Shown here: piece after piece, positions 35,065 through 42,865 of the stretch
Layout: every line of letters starts with the position of its first letter
How positions within the stretch are numbered: position 1 is the first letter of the stretch
NCBI GenBank assembly: GCA_965242845.1
Contig: CBDETC010000001.1
Coordinates: 62,001 to 126,000, forward strand
Length of the DNA: 64,000 nucleotides
Direction of reading: 5' to 3'
Origin: RHLJ01 sp965242845
GTDB taxonomy: Bacteria > Bacteroidota > Rhodothermia > Balneolales > Balneolaceae
The notes under the pieces: model-generated
What the model saw: the letters and a program-made list of their open reading frames with translations, nothing else
Database searches by the model: none
What the model was told of the DNA's origin: nothing
Translations under genes and position numbers: made by a program

Positions 35065-37785
35065 ATGATCAATAAAGGGGTGACAGAAAGGGTGGATGAA
35101 GCTATTGTCAATATAGACCGAGTGATTTTTAGCAACATCGATAATTTAGGTGCTAATGAGAGAGGGTTGTTGTCCCAAAATATACTGGCTCAACTTAGAA
35201 ACCTTGTTGAACATGTCTCACTCAAAGTATTTAGTAGTGGAAGGGATATTGATATATCATATGAGAATATCAAAAAAGCCACTAGATACATAAAAGCACA
35301 TGGGAAGTATAGATTCCTTACTAAATTTCATAAGCTTCTTCAGATTACTGCATCACACTATACATTAGATGAAGAGAATTCAGAGAGGTTGATGCTTAAG
35401 TACTATGAATATCTACTTAAAATAAAATCATTCTTGCATACCAACTATGGTCTAGAAATACTAAAAAACATTACTTCATTTCCCATTTATAAAGATTCGA
35501 GTCTAAATGAATACTATGAGAAAATAGCAGCCAAGATTGATAATCCTATTTCAGAAAGAATAAAAAGTACCTATGACGATAGATATTACATCCAAAAAGT
35601 GAAACCTTTTTTCGTAGGTCTTAATGTTTATTACGAAGTCACGTTTACTCGTGCTAATGATAATGCAAGCAAATTCGACAGAATTATTGCTTTCACGAAT
35701 TTAGATATTGAGCATTACTATGCTGTTAAACTTTCTGTTAGCAATGATAGCATAATGATACTTGGTAAGGAAATGCCAATTCAAATTATTGACAGTTGGG
35801 AAGTATCCATTCGTCCATGCGAGATTAATAATTTTTCAGATTTATTTGGAGATCACCCAAAAATAGGTAGTACGAAAGAGTATAGAGAGTTAATGAGTTT
35901 CTTGACTTACTCTGGCCTAAATCTATCGGAGATCATAGATCTCTCAGAACGTCAATTTCAAAACATTAAAACTCGTATTACAAAAGATGCAAAGGTTACT
36001 CACTTTTCTAAAATTCTTGATAATTGCCGTTCTATCATAACACAAAACAAGCGTGGTACTAATGTACTTAGATACCTGCTTCTAAGGCTAAATAATAGAA
36101 TCATTAAAGGTCAGAGGAGTACAGAATCTTGTCCTAAGCTGTCGAATTTGTTTCTTGGATTTGGGTGTATTCCTTTTGACGAAATGCCTTTCACTACGTC
36201 ATTATTAAATCACAATCCCAAGCTTTCTGATTTATTTGAGTGTTTGAACTCTTCAGATAAAGAACATGAATTGTTTGCTAGGTATATCAAAAATAATACT
36301 GAGATAAAAGGTCAGCTCTATACTGCTAGAGATGAAATCTTCTCATTTAAAGACATTGATCTACTTATTAGAAAATACAATGATCTATTATACTATAAAC
36401 ATTATAAACGGACATTGTTAGATTTTAAAGGGCATATTTACATCCGAGGTTACGAAGAGGATACATTTGAAATAATTAAGGAACTAAAAACACTTTCCTC
36501 TACAGGGGTGGGGAATTTTTCAAACTCAGTAAAGGCATGGTTAGAGAATTCATCGTACAAAATTGATTGTGATGAAAAATCAGCAGCAATTGATCAGCTA
36601 TTCGAAAAATCAAAAGTAGCATTGATATATGGTTCTGCTGGAACAGGAAAATCAACGATGATCAACCATATTTCAAATTTTCTAAATCAAGAGAAAAAAA
36701 TATACCTGGCTAACACTAATCCGGCTGTTGATAATTTAAAAAGAAAGGTCAACGCTGCTAATTGTACTTATAAAACAATTAGCAAATTTTTATCACCCTG
36801 GAATAATGATTCGACTTGTGATTTATTAGTAATTGATGAGTGCAGTACAGTGAGTAATAAAGATATGTTGAACGTTTTGCGAAAGGCAAAATTTAAACTG
36901 TTGTTATTAGTTGGCGATGTATATCAGATAGAGTCAATTCTGTTTGGAAATTGGTTTAGTGGTGCCAAATCTTTCGTGCCAAACTCATCAGTATTTGAAC
37001 TCACTAAACCCTATCGCAGTAAAAATGTAGGTCTTTTAAATCTATGGAAATCTGTTAGGGAAATTGATGATGAAATACTAGAAAAAATTACGAAGGGTAA
37101 TTATTCTGCTTCTTTAGATGAATCGATTTTTGAGGATTATGAAGAAGACGAAATAATTCTTTGTTTGAATTATGATGGCCTCTATGGGATCAATAATGTA
37201 AATAGGTTTTTACAAAGCAGTAACAAGAATGTCGCTTTTGAGTGGGGAATACAAACTTACAAGGTTAATGATCCAGTTTTATTTAATGAAAGTAATCGTT
37301 TTGCACCTTTGATCTATAACAATTTAAAAGGAAAAATTATAGGTATAGAGAAGTTTGAGAATCAAATAGGGTTTGATATTGAACTTAATAGAGCCATAAA
37401 TGAACTTGATGCGGAAGCGTATGATTTTGAGCTGCTTGAAGGCTCCGGAGACGGAAACTCAGTGATTCGTTTTTATGTTCAAAAATATAAAAGTACTGAC
37501 GAAGACGATGATACTTCATCTAATACCATTGTTCCATTTCAAATTGCTTATGCGGTATCAATACATAAAGCACAAGGATTAGAATATAATTCTGTCAAAA
37601 TTGTTGTAACAACGGAAATTGAAGAAATGATAACGCATAATATTTTCTACACAGCTATAACGAGAGCTAGAGAAAAGCTAAAAATATATTGGACACCAGA
37701 AACGGAGAATAAAGTCTTAAAAAAACTTACAAGAAGATTTAACGGCAAAGATGAAGCATTACTGCAGCTAAAATATAATCTTTAA
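35065..37785 (+). CDS. large superfamily-1 (RecD/UvrD-like) ATP-dependent helicase of the sucD cassette
   Basis: 906 residues, cytoplasmic. The C-terminal 390 or so residues carry SF1 helicase motifs: Walker A GSAGTGKST (about residues 526-534), Walker B LLVIDECST, motif III LVGDVYQIES, motif IV ELTKPYRS, and motifs V-VI AYAVSIHKAQGLEYNSVKIVV and FYTAITRAREKL. Motif order is RecD-like (SF1B). The N-terminal 500 residues are helical and Lys/Asn/Ile-rich; I recognise no domain there. No nuclease motif is apparent. Convergent with sucD, sharing the TTAA of both stops. A defence or mobile-element role is inferred from the cassette context; a housekeeping repair role is less likely. Confidence 0.85.
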   Translation: MINKGVTERVDEAIVNIDRVIFSNIDNLGANERGLLSQNILAQLRNLVEHVSLKVFSSGRDIDISYENIKKATRYIKAHGKYRFLTKFHKLLQITASHYTLDEENSERLMLKYYEYLLKIKSFLHTNYGLEILKNITSFPIYKDSSLNEYYEKIAAKIDNPISERIKSTYDDRYYIQKVKPFFVGLNVYYEVTFTRANDNASKFDRIIAFTNLDIEHYYAVKLSVSNDSIMILGKEMPIQIIDSWEVSIRPCEINNFSDLFGDHPKIGSTKEYRELMSFLTYSGLNLSEIIDLSERQFQNIKTRITKDAKVTHFSKILDNCRSIITQNKRGTNVLRYLLLRLNNRIIKGQRSTESCPKLSNLFLGFGCIPFDEMPFTTSLLNHNPKLSDLFECLNSSDKEHELFARYIKNNTEIKGQLYTARDEIFSFKDIDLLIRKYNDLLYYKHYKRTLLDFKGHIYIRGYEEDTFEIIKELKTLSSTGVGNFSNSVKAWLENSSYKIDCDEKSAAIDQLFEKSKVALIYGSAGTGKSTMINHISNFLNQEKKIYLANTNPAVDNLKRKVNAANCTYKTISKFLSPWNNDSTCDLLVIDECSTVSNKDMLNVLRKAKFKLLLLVGDVYQIESILFGNWFSGAKSFVPNSSVFELTKPYRSKNVGLLNLWKSVREIDDEILEKITKGNYSASLDESIFEDYEEDEIILCLNYDGLYGINNVNRFLQSSNKNVAFEWGIQTYKVNDPVLFNESNRFAPLIYNNLKGKIIGIEKFENQIGFDIELNRAINELDAEAYDFELLEGSGDGNSVIRFYVQKYKSTDEDDDTSSNTIVPFQIAYAVSIHKAQGLEYNSVKIVVTTEIEEMITHNIFYTAITRAREKLKIYWTPETENKVLKKLTRRFNGKDEALLQLKYNL

Positions 37786-38651
37786 GCTAGCACTCCTTTT
37801 AAAGTCTCACCGATATCAGCAGGGCTTTCCACAACAGTAATGCCTGCTTCAGCAAGTGCTCTTTTCTTTTCCTGGGCAGTTCCTTTTCCTCCCGCAATGA
37901 TGGCACCAGCATGTCCCATTCTACGTCCCGGAGGCGCTGTAGATCCTGCAATAAAGGCAACTACTGGCTTAGTCACATGATCTTTGATGTAAGCAGCAGC
38001 TTCTTCTTCAGCAGATCCACCAATTTCACCAATAAGAACGATAGACTCAGTATCAGGATCATCTTGGAAAAGTTTTACTGCATCCAGGTGAGTAGTACCG
38101 ATTACGGGGTCACCACCAATACCGATAGCAGTACTTTGTCCTAAGCCTACTTTAGTAAGCTGATCAACTGCTTCATAAGTAAGCGTACCAGATCGGGAGA
38201 TTAGTCCTACAGAACCAGGTGAGAAGATATTACCAGGCATGATTCCAATTTTAGCTTCACCAGGGGTAATTACTCCAGGGCAATTAGGACCTACAAGAGT
38301 AGCTCCGCGGCTTTTTACTACCTGCTTTGCCATAATCATATCCTTAACCGGAATGCCTTCAGTGATACAAATAATCACTTCGATACCTGCAAAAGCAGCT
38401 TCTGAAATCGCATCAGCAGCAAATGCAGGAGGAACAAAAATAACAGAGGTATTAGCACCTTCATTTTCAACAGCATCAGCAACAGTGTTAAATACTGGGC
38501 GATCTAAATGAGTTTGGCCTCCTTTTCCTGGAGTAACACCACCAATTACGGTGGTTCCATATTCGATCATTTGACCTGCATGGAAGCTACCTTCGCTTCC
38601 TGTGAATCCCTGTACAACAAGGCGGGTATCTTTTCCGACTAATACGCTCAT
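37782..38651 (-). CDS. sucD: succinate-CoA ligase subunit alpha
   Basis: 289 residues; alpha subunit of the TCA-cycle succinyl-CoA synthetase. N-terminal CoA-binding domain: VQGFTGSEGSFHAGQMIEYGT and GGVTPGKGG. Then LVGPNCPGVITPGEAKIGIMPG, and the phosphohistidine loop in GRRMGHAGAIIAGGKGTAQEK. Full length. The beta subunit gene is not adjacent. The last few codons appear to derive from an integrated cassette: the displaced original end lies at 34796-34837 with the original terminator beyond it. The new 3' end has no obvious terminator of its own and faces the helicase gene. Confidence 0.96.
   Translation of the reverse strand: MSVLVGKDTRLVVQGFTGSEGSFHAGQMIEYGTTVIGGVTPGKGGQTHLDRPVFNTVADAVENEGANTSVIFVPPAFAADAISEAAFAGIEVIICITEGIPVKDMIMAKQVVKSRGATLVGPNCPGVITPGEAKIGIMPGNIFSPGSVGLISRSGTLTYEAVDQLTKVGLGQSTAIGIGGDPVIGTTHLDAVKLFQDDPDTESIVLIGEIGGSAEEEAAAYIKDHVTKPVVAFIAGSTAPPGRRMGHAGAIIAGGKGTAQEKKRALAEAGITVVESPADIGETLKGVLA
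37794..37828. repeat. 35-bp direct repeat, right copy (inside the restored sucD 3' end)
   Basis: 33/35 identical to 34803-34837. Encodes the ADIGETLKG region of SucD. Marks the recombination point at which the incoming segment replaced the last codons of sucD with its own version (GVLA in place of GLLT). Confidence 0.85.
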
Positions 38652-38785
38652 TATTCGTGTTTTAAAATTCTGGATTTTAGAGGGCAGGAATATACGGGCA
38701 AAGCCGGAAAGACGCTAAATGAAAAGGCGGTATTTCATGTTTCTTTCTTCGCTTATTTTCTTTCTTCAATTATGTATTTTCTTTT

Positions 38786-40789
38786 ATGATTTCAGACGCC
38801 AAGAAAGAAGAAGTTCGTGATGCAGCCGATATAGTGGAAGTAATTTCTGATTACGTGAAGCTCAAAAAGTCTGGGAGTGGGTTTATTGGATTATGCCCTT
38901 ATCACAATGAGAAAACGCCTTCTTTTCATGTTACTCCGCGCCTGGGAATTTATAAGTGCTTTGGGTGTGGTGAGACTGGTGATGTATTCAAATTTGTTAT
39001 GGACCAGGATGGAGTTGGTTTCAATGAAGCCGTTCGACAATTGGCGGACAGGTACGGTGTCTTTATCCCCGAAGAAGAGCAAAGTCCTGAGCAAACCGAA
39101 TCAAACCAACTTAAAGAAGGAATTTATCATGCCCTGAAATATGCCGGGGTATATTATTATCGAAACTTGCTTGAAAACCCGGAAGCAAAAAAGGCACTCG
39201 AGTATTTAGATCGAAGAGGGTATACGGGTGAGACAATTAAGGCTTTTGGGTTAGGCTATTCACCATCAGGAGGGGCTGATTTATGGTTATCCGCTCAAAA
39301 AGCGGGAATTGACGAGCAGTACCTCGTTGAAGCTGATCTCATCAAGCCAAGCCAACGAGGAGAAGGATATTACGATACTTTTCGGGGGAGACTCATGTTT
39401 CCCATTTTTGGCCCCACAAGGAAAGTGATTGCTTTTGCTGGTCGGGTGCTGGGAAATGAGAAGACGGCTAAATACATCAATTCTGCTCAAACCAAAGTGT
39501 ATAACAAAAGCGAAGTAGTCTATGGGGTTAACTTCGCTAAAAATGAAATTCGGAAGCATAAGGAAGTAATCCTTGTTGAAGGATATACCGATGTAATCAC
39601 TTTGAATCAGCATGGGATTTCAAATGTAGTAGCGAGTTCGGGAACAGCCCTTACTGCTGGACAGATGAAGGTATTACATCGATATGGTGAGAAGATCACT
39701 ATGATTTATGATGCGGATAATGCAGGTCAAAATGCAATGAAACGGGGGATTGATATAGCTCTGGCTGAAGGAATGGATGTGGAGTTATTAGAGCTCCCTG
39801 ATGGGGAAGATCCTGATTCATTTGTGAAGCAATTCGGGAAAGAGTCCTTTGATGAAATGAAGCAGAAAGAGGCACGAGATTTCGTTGACTTCCTGATTCT
39901 AAAAGCTGAAGAAGAGCAACGCATGAATAACCCTTCTCAGCAGAGTAAAGTGATTACGGAGATTCTTGAGGCCATTGCAAACATAAAGGAGGAGATTAAG
40001 CGCCAGACTTATGTGCAACACCTCCATCAGCGAACACAGAAATACCGAAAAGGATCTGACCGTGAGTTATTTGAGGAGTTAGAACGAGTACGGTCTGTTA
40101 AACGAAGAGAGGAGCAGCGATCCAAACAAAGGGAAGAGTTTCGTGCTTCACGGGAAGCAGAACAGGCTCCACCGTTAGAAAACCATACTTCGGAAATGAT
40201 TCCTCTCGAAGATGAGCTACCTGTCCAATCACCAACCAAAAAGCCGCACTATGAAAAGGAATTGATTCGACTGATGGTTACTTATGGTAAGGATATGGTA
40301 ACCTATATTTGCTCTTTGACGAACGATCGGCTGTTTGAAGATGATGAACTCAGGATGTTCTATGGAGACATTGTTGAGCGGTACAAAAAGGAAGAGGACA
40401 TTTCATTTGACGTCTATTCAGGGAAGTCGGATCCCTTTCCTCGGTTAGTTGGAGATGTATTTCTTGAGCAGCATGCCGCCAGCGAGCGCCATCATGAGAA
40501 AGTTGGGTTAAAATATGAGAAGGATAAGAACCCGTACCGAACGGCGAAGAGTACTATAAAAACGCTGGAGTTGAATTTCTTTAAGAATAAGCTGAATGAG
40601 TTAGCCGAAAAATATAAAGTGGCTGATGAGGAAGAGAAGAAGAAGATTATCCAGGTTCAGGCTGATGTTCAGTCCAAGATTACGATTAGGGAGCGTACCG
40701 ATTCCGATGACTTTTATCCTGATCCGGAAGGAACTTCAGAAAATATCGTAAACGAAAAGGTATTTGAGTATAAGATGAAGGGAGAGTAG
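38786..40789 (+). CDS. dnaG: DNA primase
   Basis: 667 residues. Zinc-binding domain with Cys37, His40, Cys58 and Cys61 (LCPYHNEKTPSFHVTPRL...CFGCG). RNA-polymerase core and Toprim domain: VILVEGYTDVITLNQHG, then MIYDADNAGQNAMKRG with the metal-binding acidic residues. The C-terminal helicase-interacting part is charged and helical, preceded by an Arg/Glu-rich linker (residues about 420-475). Makes RNA primers for replication. Followed by an AT-rich inverted repeat shared with the convergent gene. Confidence 0.96.
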   Translation: MISDAKKEEVRDAADIVEVISDYVKLKKSGSGFIGLCPYHNEKTPSFHVTPRLGIYKCFGCGETGDVFKFVMDQDGVGFNEAVRQLADRYGVFIPEEEQSPEQTESNQLKEGIYHALKYAGVYYYRNLLENPEAKKALEYLDRRGYTGETIKAFGLGYSPSGGADLWLSAQKAGIDEQYLVEADLIKPSQRGEGYYDTFRGRLMFPIFGPTRKVIAFAGRVLGNEKTAKYINSAQTKVYNKSEVVYGVNFAKNEIRKHKEVILVEGYTDVITLNQHGISNVVASSGTALTAGQMKVLHRYGEKITMIYDADNAGQNAMKRGIDIALAEGMDVELLELPDGEDPDSFVKQFGKESFDEMKQKEARDFVDFLILKAEEEQRMNNPSQQSKVITEILEAIANIKEEIKRQTYVQHLHQRTQKYRKGSDRELFEELERVRSVKRREEQRSKQREEFRASREAEQAPPLENHTSEMIPLEDELPVQSPTKKPHYEKELIRLMVTYGKDMVTYICSLTNDRLFEDDELRMFYGDIVERYKKEEDISFDVYSGKSDPFPRLVGDVFLEQHAASERHHEKVGLKYEKDKNPYRTAKSTIKTLELNFFKNKLNELAEKYKVADEEEKKKIIQVQADVQSKITIRERTDSDDFYPDPEGTSENIVNEKVFEYKMKGE

Positions 40790-40798
40790 GGAATAGAA

Positions 40799-40841
40799 AA
40801 TTAGGAATTAGGAATAGGAGATTTATTCCTAATTCTTAATT
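40799..40841. terminator. AT-rich inverted repeat between convergent dnaG and VOC genes
   Basis: Arms 40799-40816 and 40824-40841 pair at 17 of 18 positions (the remaining pair is a G-T wobble) around a 7-base loop. Position between two convergent stops suggests a bidirectional terminator. Confidence 0.7.
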
Positions 40842-40854
40842 CAAATATTCCTAA

Positions 40855-41262
40855 TTACTTCGGACAATTAAACATCCAGCGGATTCCGAATTTATCCTCC
40901 AGCTGCCCGAATACAGCACCCCAAAATGTATCCTGTAATTCCATGTGTACGGAACCGCCTTCGCTAAGCTTATTCCAGATCGCTCGCATTTCGGATTCAT
41001 CAGTAAAAGAAAGATTGAGATGTACGTTATCGCCAGCGGTTACTCCTTTATGAGGAGCTCCATCCGAAAACATTAGTGCAGTGTCGTTAAATTTCAATTC
41101 GGCATGCATAACTTTCTCTTTGTAATCGTCTTCTACCGGCATGCTTGCATCTCCAAAACGTTGAAGAGAAGTCACTTCTCCGCCGAATACATCTACATAA
41201 AAGCTTAGAGCTTCTTCACAATTTCCGGGGAAAAATATATAAGGGGTAATCATAGCTAACAT
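40855..41262 (-). CDS. VOC family protein (PhnB-like)
   Basis: 135 residues of the PhnB / 3-demethylubiquinone-methyltransferase-like branch of the VOC superfamily: ITPYIFFPGNCEEALSFYVDVFGGEV, MHAELKFNDTALMFSDG and a C-terminal DTFWGAVFGQLEDKFGIRWMFN. Function of this branch is generally unknown. Starts at 41262 (MLAMITPY) or, more typical for the family, at the ATG nine bases later. Confidence 0.88.
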   Translation of the reverse strand: MLAMITPYIFFPGNCEEALSFYVDVFGGEVTSLQRFGDASMPVEDDYKEKVMHAELKFNDTALMFSDGAPHKGVTAGDNVHLNLSFTDESEMRAIWNKLSEGGSVHMELQDTFWGAVFGQLEDKFGIRWMFNCPK

Positions 41263-41288
41263 CTTAAGTTTATCGAGTATAGAGAAAT

Positions 41289-41954
41289 TTAAGTGCGGGT
41301 CAAAGCATATACTAAAATGTTAACACCCATTTTAAGTGCACGGTCTCTAACATCCGGCGCATTGTTATGGACTTCGGGGTCAGCCCAGCCATCTCCGAGA
41401 TTGGACTCAAAGGTATAGTAAACCACTAATTTTCCATTTCTGAATAAACCGAATCCTTGTGGTGACTGGTTATCATGCTCATGAATCTTAGGTAGTCCAT
41501 TCCTGAATTCGAAGACCTGGTTGTATATAGGATGATTAAATGGGAGCTCGATAAGTTCTTCATCAGGGTATACTTCTTTAAGTAAGCTTCTGATATGCTC
41601 GTCAAGGCCATAGTCATCATCTACATAAAGAAAGCCACCATTGTCGAGGTAATCTCTAAGATTTCTTACTTCCGAATTATTTGCAGTGATTGTACCATGA
41701 CCGGTAAGGAAAAGAAAAGGGTAGGAGTGGATTTCCTGGCTTCCTAGAGAAACATCTTCATACTTTCCATTTATGCTTATGGGAACCTGCTGAGTGGTGT
41801 ACCGGATCAGATTTGAAAGGGAAGACGGGTCGTTATACCAATCTCCACCTCCCCGATATTTCACTCTAGCGATTTCGAAGCCATTAGTCTCCTGGGCATA
41901 AACAAACCCGGAAGTAAGAAAAAGAAAAGCTAGAAGTAGTGGCATTAATCGCAT
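41289..41954 (-). CDS. DUF4159 domain-containing secreted protein
   Basis: About 221 residues from ATG 41952-41954, chosen because it gives a clean signal peptide (MRLMPLLLAFLFLTSGFVYAQ); the longer frame to 42041 would overlap the DUF4249 gene and bury the leader. The DUF4159 domain is recognisable by ARVKYRGGGDWYNDPSSLSNLIRY, PFLFLTGHG, LRDYLDNGGFLYVDDDYG and VNILVYALT. The fold resembles class-I glutamine amidotransferase-like domains but no catalytic triad is evident. Follows the DUF4249 gene after 13 bases, so probably in one operon with it and the TonB receptor. Confidence 0.88.
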   Translation of the reverse strand: MRLMPLLLAFLFLTSGFVYAQETNGFEIARVKYRGGGDWYNDPSSLSNLIRYTTQQVPISINGKYEDVSLGSQEIHSYPFLFLTGHGTITANNSEVRNLRDYLDNGGFLYVDDDYGLDEHIRSLLKEVYPDEELIELPFNHPIYNQVFEFRNGLPKIHEHDNQSPQGFGLFRNGKLVVYYTFESNLGDGWADPEVHNNAPDVRDRALKMGVNILVYALTRT

Positions 41955-41967
41955 GATGATTAATGTA

Positions 41968-42861
41968 TTAAAAGTCTGGGTTTCTTTTGATAAATGTTCG
42001 GATAGTATCTGAAGCCATGGCTCCAAAAAGCCCAATACCACCTTCCACGTGAGTAATTACATTTTGTATTTCACCTGGCGAAAGGGTGGAGCCTCCCAAT
42101 TGTACGTCCTCAGAGCGTACATAATCGAAGATATTATCATCTACGGTTGAGGCTACAATATCATTGTCTCCATAAAAAGCTACAGCTATCCAGGGGTATC
42201 GAACGGTGATACTTCGATCTGGATTTACATCAAAGTTTCCTTCATTTAATAATCCCGAAGCTGTATTAGAGAACTCCTCCAGCAAATCTTCATCATCATC
42301 ATAAAAATCGGCATATAATGGAGTTAGATTCTCAGGATCTGGATTAACAGCAAGAGTGTTGAAGATGTATACATTTTGACGGCCTGGATAAGAGCTTTCT
42401 GAAAGAGTAACCTCCAACTGTTCCGTAGATTGATATACAAGCGTATCAAGAATTCCTCCAACTACGGTAAATTCACCCGGGACAATGGCCGTAGCTGAAA
42501 TCTCTTCGTTTAGCTGGGTAAGAATTTCCAGTCGATAAGTTCTTGAAGGCAATACCCTATGGGCAGAATTTGGGATATAAATGCCGGGCTGACTCATTCC
42601 AAAAGTAAAAGTAGAATCAATTCCGCTACCATTTTCTTCAAGCAATCGAATAACTACTGTTGCTCCTTCAACAGCCGTATTTTCAAAACTGTAGAACTCA
42701 AAAGCGGGAGCAGTAGTTGAAAGTCTAACTTGTTGTAAAGCCCTTCCTGCAACCAGGTAAGACTCTACTACATAAAATTCTTCATAATCACCCTGAGAAT
42801 AATCCTTGCACGCAGTGATGATTAAAATGCCGGAAATAAGGAGTAATAAATAATTCTTCAT
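41968..42861 (-). CDS. DUF4249 domain-containing lipoprotein
   Basis: 297 residues with a lipoprotein leader (LLLLISGILIITAC). The DUF4249 family (residues about 25-290) is recognised by YVVESYLVAGRALQQVRLSTTAP, VEGATVVI and a C-terminal LFGAMASDTIRTFI. These lipoproteins are regularly encoded next to a TonB-dependent receptor, as here (4 bases from the receptor stop), and probably act with it at the outer membrane as a substrate-binding or accessory component. Confidence 0.9.
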   Translation of the reverse strand: MKNYLLLLISGILIITACKDYSQGDYEEFYVVESYLVAGRALQQVRLSTTAPAFEFYSFENTAVEGATVVIRLLEENGSGIDSTFTFGMSQPGIYIPNSAHRVLPSRTYRLEILTQLNEEISATAIVPGEFTVVGGILDTLVYQSTEQLEVTLSESSYPGRQNVYIFNTLAVNPDPENLTPLYADFYDDDEDLLEEFSNTASGLLNEGNFDVNPDRSITVRYPWIAVAFYGDNDIVASTVDDNIFDYVRSEDVQLGGSTLSPGEIQNVITHVEGGIGLFGAMASDTIRTFIKRNPDF

Positions 42862-42865
42862 GATC

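Larger units (their letters stand above)
34803..37793. mobile_element. integrated single-gene cassette in the 3' end of sucD (about 2.99 kb)
   Basis: Bounded by the 35-bp direct repeats and containing one gene on the plus strand plus about 227 AT-rich bases (34838-35064) before it, in which I see no gene. That stretch holds a 7-bp dyad (TGGAATA/TATTCCA at 34861-34876) and presumably the promoter. The segment is visibly richer in A+T than its neighbours. No integrase, transposase or terminal inverted repeats are visible, so recombination must have been supplied in trans or the integrase has been lost. The helicase gene's last codon overlaps the restored sucD stop. Confidence 0.75.

Noticed and set aside
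41955..42041. Longer start for the DUF4159 gene
   Set aside because: It would overlap the DUF4249 gene and place the signal peptide internally.
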